A DNA stretch of 64,000 nucleotides from Leifsonia sp. TF02-11 (GCF_017565305.1 NZ_JAGEKP010000010.1:124001-188000); one strand, 5' to 3'. Positions 9,008-18,474 are shown, counted from the stretch's first letter. Numbers and translations: made by a program. The notes: generated by a model from the sequence alone, not told the origin.

Positions 9008-10279
9008 TCAGTCCTCCTTGAGGACGGGGTCGTAGCCGGCCTGGCGGAGCGCGTGGATGACCTGCTCGCGGTGCTCGGTGCCGCGCGTCTCGACCGAGAG
9101 GTCGAGCTCGACCTGGCTGAGCTGCAGGCCGTTCCCGTGCCGGGTGTGCAGCACCTCCACGACGTTGGCGTTGACGCCGGCGAGGATCTCGGCGATCCTG
9201 GCGAGCTGGCCCGGGCGGTCGGGCAGCATGATCGTCAGGCGCAGGTAGCGGTCGGCGGCTGCGAGACCGTGCGCGATCACCCGCTGCATCAGCAACGGGT
9301 CGATGTTGCCTCCCGAGAGGATCGCGACGACCGAGCCGTCCGCGTCGGCCGGGACGAGTCCAGCGAGGATCGCCGCGACACCGGCCGCGCCGGCCGGCTC
9401 CACGACGAGCTTGGCCCGCTCCAGCAGCACCAGCAGCGCCCGCGCGATGTCGTCTTCGGTGACGGTGACGACCGCGTCGACGGCATCGCGCACGATCGCG
9501 AAGTTGAGGATTCCCGGCTTGCTCACGGCGATGCCGTCGGCGATGGTGGCGACGAGGCCGATCTCGGTCGGCTCCCCGGCCTCCAACGACGCGGGATAGG
9601 CGGCAGCGTTGGCCGCCTGCACGCCGATCACGCGGATGGTCCGGCCCTCGAGCGCGGCGCGCTGCTTGACGGCGCTCGCCACTCCGGAGATGAGCCCGCC
9701 TCCGCCGATCGGCACGACGATGGTCGACACGTCGGGCACCTCGTCGAGGATCTCGAGCCCGAGCGTGCCCTGCCCCGCGATCACGTCCGGGTGGTCGAAC
9801 GGCGGGATGAAGACGGCACCGGTCTCCGCCGCGAAGTCGGCGGCGGCGCGCAGCGTCTCGTCGACGATGCTGCCGCTGAGGACCACGTCGGCGCCGTATG
9901 CCCGGGTGGCCTGGAACTTGGGGATCGCGACGCCGACCGGCATGAAGATGGTGGCGTGGATGCCCAGCTCGCGCGCGGCGAAGGCGACGCCCTGCGCGTG
10001 GTTGCCGGCCGAGGCGGCGACGACGCCGCGCTCCCGCTCCTCCGCCGTCAGCTTCGAGAGCCGGTGGTACGCGCCGCGGATCTTGTACGAGCCCGTGCGC
10101 TGCAGGTTCTCGCACTTGAGGATGACCGGCGAGCCGATCACGTCGGTGAGGTACCGGGAGGTCTCGATCGGCGTCGGCTGCGCGACCAGGCCGACGATCG
10201 CGCGCGCTGCTTCGATCTCGTCGAGGCTGGGGCCGGCGAACGGAGTGCGCGTCGATTCGGTCGCGGTGTCCACCTGCAC
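9008..10279 (-). CDS. ilvA: threonine ammonia-lyase with ACT domain
   Basis: PLP-dependent threonine/serine deaminase, 423 aa, converting L-threonine to 2-oxobutanoate for isoleucine synthesis. The PLP lysine is Lys66 in GSYKIRGA, and the phosphate-binding glycine loop is VPIGGGGLISG. A single C-terminal ACT domain (about 345-423) suggests amino-acid feedback control; the double ACT-like regulatory domain of E. coli IlvA is absent. Start is GTG at 10279, with another GTG 6 nt downstream. It could be biosynthetic or catabolic; the ACT domain favours biosynthetic. Confidence 0.92.
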   Translation of the reverse strand: MQVDTATESTRTPFAGPSLDEIEAARAIVGLVAQPTPIETSRYLTDVIGSPVILKCENLQRTGSYKIRGAYHRLSKLTAEERERGVVAASAGNHAQGVAFAARELGIHATIFMPVGVAIPKFQATRAYGADVVLSGSIVDETLRAAADFAAETGAVFIPPFDHPDVIAGQGTLGLEILDEVPDVSTIVVPIGGGGLISGVASAVKQRAALEGRTIRVIGVQAANAAAYPASLEAGEPTEIGLVATIADGIAVSKPGILNFAIVRDAVDAVVTVTEDDIARALLVLLERAKLVVEPAGAAGVAAILAGLVPADADGSVVAILSGGNIDPLLMQRVIAHGLAAADRYLRLTIMLPDRPGQLARIAEILAGVNANVVEVLHTRHGNGLQLSQVELDLSVETRGTEHREQVIHALRQAGYDPVLKED

Positions 10280-10288
10280 AGCCTACTC

Positions 10289-10303
10289 GCGGTCATATAC
10301 CGC
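10289..10303. promoter_or_regulatory. short inverted repeat upstream of ilvA
   Basis: GCGGT-CATAT-ACCGC dyad 10 nt before the ilvA start, in an AT-richer patch. It could be an operator or part of the promoter; the regulator is unknown. Confidence 0.35.
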
Positions 10304-10329
10304 CGGATGTATGCGAATGGCAGGGGTGC

Positions 10330-11550
10330 CTAGGGCCGGCGGAGCGGCCTCGGCACGGTCTCCCAGATCGCTCCGGGCGGTGCCCCTACCGGCACGGGAG
10401 GCGTGTCCCTCCATGCGCCGGAAGACACGTAGTGCACCATCACGTTGAGCACCGCGACGAACGGCACGGCGAACAGGGCGCCGGGGATGCCGGCGAGCAG
10501 CGAGCCGGCCGCGACCGCGAGGACGACCGCGAGCGGGTGCACCTTGACGGCGGTGCCCATGATGAGCGGCTGGAGGACATGACCCTCGATCTGCTGCACC
10601 AGCAGCACGACCCCGAGCATGATCAGCGCGAAGACCCAGCCTTTGAAGACGAGGGCGATGAAGACCGCGAGCGCGCCGGTGATCACGGCGCCGACGATCG
10701 GGATGAACGACCCGAGGAAGACCAGGACCGCGATCGGGATCACCAGCGGGAGGCCGAGGAAGAACGCTCCGAGCCCGATGCCGAGGGCGTCGATGGAGGC
10801 GACGAGCACCTGCACCTTGGCGAAGTTGCGGAGCGTCGTCCAGCCGGCCCGGCCTGCACCGTCGACCGCGCTCCGTGCGGACTTCGGGAAGACCCGCACG
10901 ACCCAGCCCCAGATGCTGCGCCCGTCGATGAGGATGAACAGCACGCTGAACAGGGTCAGCAGTGCGCCGGTGGCCACGTGGCCCAGCGTGGAGCCGATCG
11001 AGAGGGCGCCGGAGATGAAGACCTGGCTGTCCTGCTGGAGCGACGTCCAGATGGACTGGAACGTGCTGTCGATCTGGTCGGCGGTGAGGCCGAGCGGACC
11101 GGTGGTGAGCCACGCGCGGAACTGGTCGAACGCGGCGACCGACTGGGTCTGCAGCTCGTGGCTCTGCCGGGTGACCTGCCAGATCGCGAGGTAGAAGAGA
11201 CCGCCGACCACGACGATGAGCGTGACGAGGGTGGTGACGATGGCCAGCCAGGCGGGCCAGCGGTGGCGGATCAGGAAGTCCTTGAACGGCACGAGCAGCG
11301 CCGCGAGCAGGACCGCGATGAGCACGGGGATGACGATGAGCCGCAACTGCACGATCAGGAAGATCGCGACGGCGATCACCGCTCCGATGACGAGGAGGCG
11401 CCAGGACCAGGCGCCCGCGAGCCGCACCCCGCGCGGCAGTGACTCGTCGACCGTCTCGGCGGGTGCCGCAAGGTCGCGTCGCCGTCTCAGGAAGCGCGCC
11501 CTGACCGACGAGCTGGGGTCCTGCGGTGCCGGGGCGTCGCTTTCTGCCAT
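10330..11550 (-). CDS. AI-2E family (UPF0118) transporter
   Basis: 406-aa polytopic membrane protein. Two helices near residues 50-90 and one near 100-125 are followed by a soluble amphipathic segment (about 130-200), then the conserved C-terminal helix cluster including FLGSFIPIVGA and QQIEGHVLQPLIMG, hallmarks of this family. Members export or import diverse small molecules (AI-2, indole-3-acetate, Na+/H+), so the substrate cannot be named. The basic/acidic N-terminal 45 residues are cytoplasmic. It is followed by ilvA 50 nt downstream on the same strand. Confidence 0.9.
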   Translation of the reverse strand: MAESDAPAPQDPSSSVRARFLRRRRDLAAPAETVDESLPRGVRLAGAWSWRLLVIGAVIAVAIFLIVQLRLIVIPVLIAVLLAALLVPFKDFLIRHRWPAWLAIVTTLVTLIVVVGGLFYLAIWQVTRQSHELQTQSVAAFDQFRAWLTTGPLGLTADQIDSTFQSIWTSLQQDSQVFISGALSIGSTLGHVATGALLTLFSVLFILIDGRSIWGWVVRVFPKSARSAVDGAGRAGWTTLRNFAKVQVLVASIDALGIGLGAFFLGLPLVIPIAVLVFLGSFIPIVGAVITGALAVFIALVFKGWVFALIMLGVVLLVQQIEGHVLQPLIMGTAVKVHPLAVVLAVAAGSLLAGIPGALFAVPFVAVLNVMVHYVSSGAWRDTPPVPVGAPPGAIWETVPRPLRRP

Positions 11551-11595
11551 GCCCGCCAGTCTAGGGGCGCTGCCGCGTGAATCCTGTGGACCCGC

Positions 11596-12183
11596 TCAGG
11601 GTTCGAAGACGAGCGGCGGATGCTCGATCCAGGTGTTGAACCATGACCACGACGGGCCGGGCGACGTCTGCTGGATCGAGGCGTAGGTCTGCTGCCCCGG
11701 CGGGACGTTCTGCAGGCCGACCACGACCGACACGTTGCCGTTCACGGTCGTGACGCCGGCTCCGGTGACGCTGCCGGATCCCGCGTAGCCGCCGACCGTG
11801 AGCGAGACCGGTCCGCTCGTCGAGACGAGGAAGGAGACGACGTAGTCCGCCGTCGCCGTCGCGCCGTAGGCGGCCGGGTCGAAGTGCACGGAGACTCCGG
11901 GACCTCCGGAGGGCACCGGGCGGAAAGTGAACGACGCGTACGGCGTTCCCGACGTGTCGGTCTGCATGATGTCGGACGCGATGAGCGTCAGGTTCGTTCG
12001 GCCTTCGCCCACGGTGTGGGTCGGGCTGATGATGTCGATGGGGAAGAAGAAGGGCGGCCAGTGCAGGATGCCGCCCGGACGGATCCGAGTGGCCACGTCA
12101 CTCGGCGAGAGGGTCTTCACGAAGGATGAGGGGTCGATGGCGGCCGAGACTTCGGCGTCCGTCCCCGGGACGATGCCAGACAT
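11596..12183 (-). CDS. conserved-looking hypothetical protein, beta-rich
   Basis: 195 aa, not recognised. It has no signal peptide or membrane helix. The sequence is rich in Gly/Ser/Thr/Val with alternating hydrophobic residues, suggesting beta sheets, and it ends in an aromatic WSWFNTWIEHPP segment. A middle part (about 100-170) looks like an Ig/CBM-type sandwich, by composition only. The ATG at 12183 is the first sensible start; no ribosome site is evident. It stands alone between the AI-2E transporter and an ABC operon. Confidence 0.6.
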   Translation of the reverse strand: MSGIVPGTDAEVSAAIDPSSFVKTLSPSDVATRIRPGGILHWPPFFFPIDIISPTHTVGEGRTNLTLIASDIMQTDTSGTPYASFTFRPVPSGGPGVSVHFDPAAYGATATADYVVSFLVSTSGPVSLTVGGYAGSGSVTGAGVTTVNGNVSVVVGLQNVPPGQQTYASIQQTSPGPSWSWFNTWIEHPPLVFEP

Positions 12184-12237
12184 GAGGATAACTCTACAAG
12201 CGGGTCTCCGCGGGCGCGACCGTGCCTCCACGGATAT

Positions 12238-12295
12238 CGAGGGGCACGCAGACGCCCCTGGCAGCGAGCGTTTCCGGGCGTGGGCGTGCCCCTCG
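12238..12295. repeat. inverted repeat after the ABC ATPase gene
   Basis: Perfect 12-nt arms CGAGGGGCACGC and GCGTGCCCCTCG separated by 34 nt, just beyond the ATPase stop. The CGAGGGGCACG arm also occurs in the hairpin at 63433. Probably a terminator for the minus-strand ABC operon. Confidence 0.6.
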
Positions 12296-12299
12296 GCCC

Positions 12300-13364
12300 C
12301 TATGCCGCGGGGGCTGTGGTGACGGGCGTGCCCGAGAACGCGAGGTGCACGCGCGAGCCGGGCGTCGGCACGTCGCGCGCGCCGTGCTGCACGGCCAGCT
12401 CCGAGCCGTCGGCCAGCCGCACCCGGGTGCGGCGCAGCGCGCCGAGGAAGCTGGTGGTGAGCACCTCGGCCGGCAGGCCCTCCGAAGCGAGCAGCACGTC
12501 CTCCGGGCGCACGTAGGCCGTCACCGGGCCGTCCGCGACGGTCGCGGCCAGCGGCACGACCTGGCCGAACACGGTCAGGACACCGGCCGAGACGGTGCCG
12601 GGCAGCCGGTTCGTGAGGCCGACGAACTCGGCGACGAACGCCGTCGCTGGCCGGTGGTACAGCTCCTCCGGGGTGCCGATCTGCTCGATCGCGCCGGCCC
12701 GCATGACGGCGACGCGGTCGGCGACCGCGAGCGCCTCCTCCTGGTCGTGCGTGACGAAGAACGTCGTGATGCCGAGCTCGGTCTGGATGCGGCGGATCTC
12801 CTCCCGCAGCTGCACGCGGACCTTCGCGTCGAGCGCCGAGAGCGGCTCGTCGAGGAGCAGCACGCGCGGCTCCGTCACCAGGGCGCGCGCCAGCGCGACG
12901 CGCTGCTGCTGGCCGCCGGACAGCTGGTGGGCGTACCGGTCGGCGTGATGGTCGAGCCCGACGAGCTCGAGGGCCTCCACCGCCCGGCGACGGCGTTCGC
13001 CGGCCGCCACCTTGCGCATCCGCAGCCCGAACTCCACGTTCTGGCCCGACGTCAGGTGCGGGAAGAGCGAGTACGACTGGAACACCATCCCGAGGTCGCG
13101 CCGGTTGGTCGGCTCGTCGGTGACGTCGCGGTCGTCGATCAGGATGCGGCCGGCGTCGACGCGCTCCAGCCCGGCGAGCGAGCGCAACGCGGTCGTCTTG
13201 CCGCACCCGGACGGGCCGAGGAGCGCGATGAACTCCCCCGGCGCCGCCCGCAGCGAGAACCCGGCGAGCCCGGCGCCCCCTCCGAAGTCGCGCACCACCC
13301 CGTCGAGCTCGACGGTGGAGCCGACGCGGGCGGCGACGGCGGGGGAATCGGCGAGAACGGTCAT
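12300..13364 (-). CDS. ABC importer ATPase (spermidine/putrescine- or Fe3+-type)
   Basis: 354-aa importer ATPase: Walker A GPSGCGKTT, signature LSGGQQQR, Walker B LLLDEP, H-loop THDQEEA, and a C-terminal TOBE-like regulatory domain (about 240-354). PotA, FbpC and thiamine/phosphonate systems share this architecture. Its ATG overlaps the stop of the upstream permease by 4 nt, so it is the last gene of a four-gene operon. The substrate is not determined by this subunit. Confidence 0.92.
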   Translation of the reverse strand: MTVLADSPAVAARVGSTVELDGVVRDFGGGAGLAGFSLRAAPGEFIALLGPSGCGKTTALRSLAGLERVDAGRILIDDRDVTDEPTNRRDLGMVFQSYSLFPHLTSGQNVEFGLRMRKVAAGERRRRAVEALELVGLDHHADRYAHQLSGGQQQRVALARALVTEPRVLLLDEPLSALDAKVRVQLREEIRRIQTELGITTFFVTHDQEEALAVADRVAVMRAGAIEQIGTPEELYHRPATAFVAEFVGLTNRLPGTVSAGVLTVFGQVVPLAATVADGPVTAYVRPEDVLLASEGLPAEVLTTSFLGALRRTRVRLADGSELAVQHGARDVPTPGSRVHLAFSGTPVTTAPAA

Positions 13365-14206
13365 GAGGAGCCCTTCAGGAGGCGACGGTCCGGCGGAACG
13401 CGGCGCGTGCGTCGGCGGGCGCTGACGACGCGGTCCACGACCACGAGGAGGACGAAGGCGAACACCAGCGCCAGCAGGGCGAAGATGACCGCGACGAACG
13501 GATCGGACTGCGAGACCAACAGCAGGGAGGTCTGCAGGTTCACCCGGCTGAGCAGCGAGGCGATCGTGAACTCGCCGAGCACCACGGCGATCGACAGAGC
13601 GGAGGCGGCGAGGATGCCGCGCCGCAGGTTCGGCACGAGCACCCGCCAGAAGGCGGTCCCCCAGCCGGCGCCGAGCGAGCGAGCCGCTTCGCTCAGCGTC
13701 ACCATGTCGATGGCCGTGACGTTGCTCTGGATGGCCCGGTAGGCGTACGGCAGCACGGTGATGCCGTAGGCGAAGGCGAGCGTCCAGGCGCCGGACCCGA
13801 AGATCTGCGTGACCACGGCGTAGGTCGGAGCGAGCCCGACGACCATGACGATGGCCGGGATCATGATCGGCAGCAGGCACACGGCCTCCAGCAGCCGGCG
13901 CAGCTTGGCGAAGCGCAGCTCGACGAGCACGATCGTCGGCAGCAGCACCAGCAGCACGATCGCGACGGTGACGACCGCCAGCACGAGCGAGTTGCCGAGT
14001 CCCTGGTAGACGCGGTCGTAGCGCGTCGTGCCACCGCCGAACACGGCGATCCAGCGGTCGAAGCTGTACACGCCCGGCTTGGCCGTGCGGAGGGTGAACT
14101 CGAGCATCGAGAACAACGGGATCAGGAAGAACGCGCCGAGCACCACCCAGATCACCGTGCGGACGACGGGCCCGGGGCCGAGGCGCAGAGGGGTCGCCCG
14201 GCTCAC
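13361..14206 (-). CDS. ABC importer permease 2
   Basis: 281-aa inner-membrane permease with six predicted helices and the EAA-loop sequence EAARSLGAGWGTAFWRVLVP that contacts the ATPase. The GTG start at 14206 overlaps the preceding permease stop as GTGA; the longer upstream frame is the shadow of that gene. It is of the PotC/CysW type. It pairs with the permease encoded just upstream. Confidence 0.9.
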   Translation of the reverse strand: MSRATPLRLGPGPVVRTVIWVVLGAFFLIPLFSMLEFTLRTAKPGVYSFDRWIAVFGGGTTRYDRVYQGLGNSLVLAVVTVAIVLLVLLPTIVLVELRFAKLRRLLEAVCLLPIMIPAIVMVVGLAPTYAVVTQIFGSGAWTLAFAYGITVLPYAYRAIQSNVTAIDMVTLSEAARSLGAGWGTAFWRVLVPNLRRGILAASALSIAVVLGEFTIASLLSRVNLQTSLLLVSQSDPFVAVIFALLALVFAFVLLVVVDRVVSARRRTRRVPPDRRLLKGSS

Positions 14207-15162
14207 CGCTGCCACCTCGCGGTGCGGCGGACGAGAGCGGAGTAGGCCAGCATCACCACGACCATCACGACGAGCATCCCGAGTGCCATCGCGCCGGCCA
14301 GGTTCGCTCGGCCCAGGACGGTCTCCGAGATCAGCGCCTGGCGGATCTGCAGCGACACGATGTTGTTCGCCTGGCCGACGAGCGCTGCCGCCGTCGCGTA
14401 CGACGAGAACGCATTGGCGAACAGCAGCAGGAGGCTGCCGAGGAAAGACGGCAGCAGGATCGGGCCGCCGACGCGCGTCCAGTAGGTCCAGCGCGTGCCG
14501 CCCAGAGTCGCCGTCGCCTCCAGCCACTGCGGGCGCAGGCCCTCCAGCGCGGGCAGGAAGGTGATGACCATGAGCGGGATCTGGAAGTAGAGGTACGGCA
14601 GGATCAGGCCGGGGACCGTGTAGAGCCAGACGCCGTTGGCGTAGATGTTGATGTGGAAGGTGTTGCGCAGCAGCACCGTCACCAGACCCTGCGCGCCGAT
14701 CGTCGCGATGAACGCGAAGGCCAGCATGACGCCGCCGAACTGCGCGAGCACGCTGCTGGCCGAGTCGACGAGCGAGCGGGTCGTCCCGCCGGGGCGCGAG
14801 TGCAGCATGGCGAAGCAGAGCGCGGCTCCCGCCACGGCACCGACGATGGCGGTGACGGCGGAGAGCCAGAACGCACCGAAGAACGATCCGGCGATGGCGG
14901 GCTCCGCGAGCCCGGAGAGATTGGACCACGTGAACCGGCCCTCGCCGTCGACGAAACCGCTGCCGACCGCCACGAGGGTGGGCACGGCGAGGAAGACGAC
15001 GACGTAGAAGGCGAACGGGGTGAGGCCGAGCACGGCGGCGACGCCACCGCGGCGCCGGCGCTTCGACCGGGAGGTGCCCGCCGACGACGGCTGCCGCCGG
15101 GAGTCACGCGAGGTGACCCCGGCGGCAGCGTCGGCCGCGGGTGCGGCGATGGTCTCGGTCAT
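14203..15162 (-). CDS. ABC importer permease 1
   Basis: 319 aa: a basic, low-complexity N-terminus (about 40 aa), then six membrane helices. The coupling loop EATATLGGTRWTYWTRVGGP lies near residue 215. PotB/ThiP-like. The ATG overlaps the binding-protein stop by one base (TGATG), which indicates translational coupling. An unusually Ala/Arg-rich cytoplasmic extension precedes the first helix. Confidence 0.9.
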   Translation of the reverse strand: MTETIAAPAADAAAGVTSRDSRRQPSSAGTSRSKRRRRGGVAAVLGLTPFAFYVVVFLAVPTLVAVGSGFVDGEGRFTWSNLSGLAEPAIAGSFFGAFWLSAVTAIVGAVAGAALCFAMLHSRPGGTTRSLVDSASSVLAQFGGVMLAFAFIATIGAQGLVTVLLRNTFHINIYANGVWLYTVPGLILPYLYFQIPLMVITFLPALEGLRPQWLEATATLGGTRWTYWTRVGGPILLPSFLGSLLLLFANAFSSYATAAALVGQANNIVSLQIRQALISETVLGRANLAGAMALGMLVVMVVVMLAYSALVRRTARWQR

Positions 15163-16301
15163 CAGCCGACTGCGTTGGCCCACTTGGCGTTCAGGAGCGT
15201 TCCCGCGTCGGTGGCCTGCTTGTCCGTCATGACGGCCACCTTGTCGAGCTTGCCGGGGAAGTCCTTGGTGTCGAGGGTGCCGGCCTTCTCCATGGCGTCG
15301 ACGCGGGCCGGGTAGGCGCCGCCCTTCAGCCAGGCGTTCTGAGCGGCGTCGCTGTAGAGGTACTCCTCCCACAGGCGAGCGGCCGCCGGGTGCGGGGCGT
15401 CCTTGTTGATGGCCTGGTTGTAGTAGCCGACGTACGCGGTGCCGGGCAGGACGACGTACTTCCAGTCGATGCCGCCGGACTTGATGGTGTCGGAGGTCGC
15501 GTAGCCCTTCTGGTTGAACGACCAGTCGAGCAGCACGGGGGTCTCACCCGAGGCGATGGTGTTCGGCTTGCCGTCGGCGGCGTTCCAGTTGCCCGCTGCC
15601 TTGAGCTTGGTGAACCAGTCGATGCCCGGGGTCAGGTCGTCGAGCGTCCCGCCGTTCTGCAGGTCGGCGTACGCCACGGCACCGGCGGCGGCAGCGGCCT
15701 GGGTCGGGTTGCCGTTGAGCGCGACGGCGCCCTTGAACTCCGGCTTCAGCAGGTCGGAGAACGACTTCGGCGGGGTCTTGATCTTGTTCGCGTCGTAGCC
15801 GACCGACATGACGCCGTAGTAGCCGACCTTCCAGAGGCCGTCCTTCTCCTTCTGGGCGTCGGGGATGTCGGCGAAGCCGGTGGGCTTGTACGGCGCGAAG
15901 TACTGGGTGTTCGCGAGCGCGACCGACGAGCCGATGTCGAAGGTGTCGGGGGCGGTGTCCTGGCCCTTGAGCTTCTTCGCGGCGTCGATCTCCTCCTGGC
16001 TGGAGGCCGAGTCCTGGCTCGGGTTGATGGTGATGCCGTACTTCTTGGTGAAGCCGTCGAAGATCTCCTGGTAGTTGGCCCAGTCGCCGGGAGTGGCGAT
16101 GATGTTGAGGCTGCCCTCCTTCTTGGCGGCGGCGACCAGGGCGTCCATCCCGCCGGCCGACGCGACGTCGGTGGCAGTGGCGACCTTGCTGGCGTCTGCT
16201 GTGCTGCTCGCGCCGGCGCCGCTCGAGCAGGCGGCCAACGAGAGGGCGACGACGGTCGCTGCGGCGGCGAGGCCGGCGACGCGAGCGCGCTTGTTGATCA
16301 C
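15162..16301 (-). CDS. ABC importer substrate-binding lipoprotein
   Basis: 379-aa extracellular lipoprotein: positively charged start, hydrophobic segment and lipobox LAAC, followed by a Ser/Gly/Ala linker and a two-lobe binding fold of the PotD/AfuA class (segments such as GYYGVMSVGYDANKIK and WLKGGAYPAR). GTG start at 16301, with GGAGG 8 nt upstream on the minus strand. First gene of the operon binding protein-permease-permease-ATPase. Candidates are polyamines, phosphonates, thiamine or ferric iron; the sequence does not decide. Confidence 0.88.
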   Translation of the reverse strand: MINKRARVAGLAAAATVVALSLAACSSGAGASSTADASKVATATDVASAGGMDALVAAAKKEGSLNIIATPGDWANYQEIFDGFTKKYGITINPSQDSASSQEEIDAAKKLKGQDTAPDTFDIGSSVALANTQYFAPYKPTGFADIPDAQKEKDGLWKVGYYGVMSVGYDANKIKTPPKSFSDLLKPEFKGAVALNGNPTQAAAAAGAVAYADLQNGGTLDDLTPGIDWFTKLKAAGNWNAADGKPNTIASGETPVLLDWSFNQKGYATSDTIKSGGIDWKYVVLPGTAYVGYYNQAINKDAPHPAAARLWEEYLYSDAAQNAWLKGGAYPARVDAMEKAGTLDTKDFPGKLDKVAVMTDKQATDAGTLLNAKWANAVG

Positions 16302-16445
16302 GGAATATCCTCCAGTGCACGGGTTGGTGGCCGGGCGTTCGACCCGGCTCGACGCCACGCTAGGGAGGCCGGGGTACGCGTGGGCCAGCGGCAGGTAACG
16401 CGTCGGTGAACGATCGATGTCGGACCTTGCCGATAGGGTCGACCC

Positions 16446-17654
16446 GTGGTCGAACAGCTCTCCCCCGCCCTCGCGCGACGCATGGCGCTCTCCGCCCAGG
16501 GCTTCGGGAGGCCGCGCCCGGCGGTCGTGGGCACGCGTCAGCTCAACGCTCTGATCGACCGGCTCAACCTGTTGCAGATCGATTCGGTGAACGTGTTCGA
16601 GCGCAGCCACTACCTCCCGGCGTTCGCGCGCCTCGGCGCCTACGACCGCGCCCTGCTCGACCGGTTGACGTTCGACGCCCGTGGGCCGCACACCGAGTAC
16701 TGGGCGCACGAGGCCGCGTTCATGCGCAAAGACGACTGGCCGCTGTTCCGGTGGCGCATGCGCGCCTACCGCGAGCGCTACGGCACCGGCAATGCCTGGT
16801 TCGCAGCCAATGAGAGCACGCTGCAGTGGCTGCGCGCCGAGCTCGCCGACAAGGGGCCGCTGGCGGCGAGCGAGATCGAGCACGACGCCAACCGGCGCTC
16901 CGGGCCGTGGTGGGGCTGGTCGGAGGTCAAGCGTGCGCTCGAGCGGATGTTCCTGTTCGGCGAGGTCGCGATCGCCGGCCGCACGCGCTTTCAGCGCCGG
17001 TACGGTCTGGTCGACGACGTTCTGCCCGCGAGTATCCTCGACCGCACCGTCTCCGATGGCGACGCCATCCGCGAGCTGCTGCGCCGTTCTGCTGTCGCGC
17101 ACGGCATCGGCACGGCGCGCGACCTGGCCGACTACTACCGGCTGAAGGGTCCGGCGGTGCAGGTCGCCCTCCAGCAGCTCGAAGACGCGGGCGAGCTGAT
17201 CCCGGTGCAGGTGCGCGGCTGGGAGGGTCCCGGCGGGCGCCCGCTGAAGGTGTGGATGCATCGCGACGCGCGCAAGCCGCGCTCGATCGAAGCGACAGCA
17301 CTGCTGTCGCCGTTCGACCCGGTCGTCTGGTTCCGCGACCGTGCGCTGCGCATGTTCGGCTTCCACTACCGCATCGAGATCTACACGCCCGCGCCGCAGC
17401 GGGTGTACGGCTACTACTCGCTCCCGATCCTGCTCGACGACGAGCTCGTCGGCCGCATCGACCTGAAGAGCGACCGCCAGGCCGGCGTGCTGCGGGTGCA
17501 GTCGGCGTGGACCGAGTCGGGGCACTCCGGCCCGATCGCCGAACGTCTTGCCCCGCTGCTGGCGCAGACCGCGGCGTGGCAGGGTCTCGGCGAGGTGCGC
17601 GTCGCGGACGGTGCGCGCGGCGACCTCGCGCCGGTGCTCGCCGCGGAGCTCTGA
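16446..17654 (+). CDS. YcaQ/AlkX-like winged-helix DNA glycosylase (HTH_42)
   Basis: 402 aa with tandem winged-helix folds of the HTH_42 family. E. coli YcaQ (AlkX) of this family unhooks interstrand crosslinks using a Gln-x-Asp motif. The equivalent here is Gln44-Ile-Asp46 in LLQIDSVNVFERSHY. Other family blocks are present (WAHEAAFM, SPFDPVVWFRDR, RVYGYYSLPIL). GTG start. Probably a DNA-repair enzyme for bulky or crosslinking lesions. Divergent from the ABC importer and followed 66 nt later by an unknown gene. Confidence 0.85.
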   Translation: MVEQLSPALARRMALSAQGFGRPRPAVVGTRQLNALIDRLNLLQIDSVNVFERSHYLPAFARLGAYDRALLDRLTFDARGPHTEYWAHEAAFMRKDDWPLFRWRMRAYRERYGTGNAWFAANESTLQWLRAELADKGPLAASEIEHDANRRSGPWWGWSEVKRALERMFLFGEVAIAGRTRFQRRYGLVDDVLPASILDRTVSDGDAIRELLRRSAVAHGIGTARDLADYYRLKGPAVQVALQQLEDAGELIPVQVRGWEGPGGRPLKVWMHRDARKPRSIEATALLSPFDPVVWFRDRALRMFGFHYRIEIYTPAPQRVYGYYSLPILLDDELVGRIDLKSDRQAGVLRVQSAWTESGHSGPIAERLAPLLAQTAAWQGLGEVRVADGARGDLAPVLAAEL

Positions 17655-17720
17655 GCCGTCGGAGGCGCACGGGCGACGCCGCTCTCGCGGAGTCGCGGCA
17701 CGCGGGGGTAAGGTGCGGGC

Positions 17721-18149
17721 ATGAGTTCACCGCTGGAGTATCTGAACGCCGACGGGGCCGATGAGGCCGACTTCGAACAGCCCATGCGCGAGCTCTTCGC
17801 CTACCGCGACGGCGACCATTGGCGCGACGGCATCGTCACCGGCGTCAAACGCGGAACCGACGGCCGCGCGCACGTGCAGTTCGACGGCCGCATGTGGGTG
17901 ACGACCGACGACGTCCGCGAGTCGACGCACTACATCGCCGTCCTGCTGAACCCCGACTCCACGGTCTACGCCGAGGTCATCACCGGCTACCGCGACGGCG
18001 CCCCCGCCGACCTCATCCGCGACATCGACGTGGTCGACGGTTCCACCAACGCGGGCACCGAGTGGCGCCCCCTCGACGAGCAGGCCGTGGGAACGCGCGT
18101 CCGCTACCGCTACACCGGCACCGCCGAGCTGGAGGCCGCCGAGGCGTAG
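17721..18149 (+). CDS. hypothetical protein
   Basis: 142 aa, acidic, soluble, with no recognised domain. A central beta-rich part (about 30-110) resembles small SH3-like/Tudor folds only in its pattern of short strands (for example HWRDGIVTGVK and HVQFDGRMWV). ATG at 17721, with GGGGTAAGG about 12 nt upstream as a weak ribosome site. It is the last gene before the palindrome array, and its stop is 3 nt before the first copy of the GC-rich satellite repeat. Confidence 0.6.
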   Translation: MSSPLEYLNADGADEADFEQPMRELFAYRDGDHWRDGIVTGVKRGTDGRAHVQFDGRMWVTTDDVRESTHYIAVLLNPDSTVYAEVITGYRDGAPADLIRDIDVVDGSTNAGTEWRPLDEQAVGTRVRYRYTGTAELEAAEA

Positions 18150-18205
18150 CCGCGGCGCGCTCACGCGCCTCCCGCCGCGCACCTCCCGCCGCGCCAGCCC
18201 CGCAC

Positions 18206-18258
18206 ATTCGTCACGAATCCCAACATTCGTGCCACGAATCACGACATTCGTCACGAAT
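18206..18258. repeat. palindrome triplet 1
   Basis: Elements at 18206-18218 (CACG form), 18225-18239 (GCC centre) and 18246-18258 (CACG form); spacers CCCAAC and CACGAC minus edge bases. Confidence 0.95.
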
Positions 18259-18311
18259 GTCGGGGCGCTGAGGCGCCGCCGCTGCGGCGCGCTCACGCGC
18301 CAGGGGCGGAC

Positions 18312-18364
18312 ATTCGTCACGAATCCCGACATTCGTGGCACGAATCCCGACATTCGTCACGAAT
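18312..18364. repeat. palindrome triplet 2
   Basis: Elements at 18312-18324, 18331-18345 (GGC centre) and 18352-18364; both spacers read CCCGAC. Preceded 12 nt upstream by the GC motif ending at 18300. Confidence 0.95.
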
Positions 18365-18421
18365 CTCCCACTCCCCGTCGCCGCTGTCGCGGCGAGGCCA
18401 CGCCCCTTCCCGCCCCCACAG

Positions 18422-18474
18422 ATTCGTCACGAATCACGACATTCGTGCCACGAATCACGAGATTCGTGACGAAT
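18422..18474. repeat. palindrome triplet 3
   Basis: Elements at 18422-18434, 18441-18455 (GCC centre) and 18462-18474 (GACG form). The segment before it (18365-18421) is a diverged form of the inter-triplet GC hairpin. Confidence 0.95.

Noticed and set aside
15162-17525. 787-codon frame containing the binding protein
   Set aside because: The true start is the GTG at 16301 with GGAGG and a signal peptide; the rest overlaps the winged-helix gene in antisense.
17727-18353. Minus-strand frame opposite the 142-aa gene
   Set aside because: Extends through the palindrome array and has valine/glycine-rich shadow composition.
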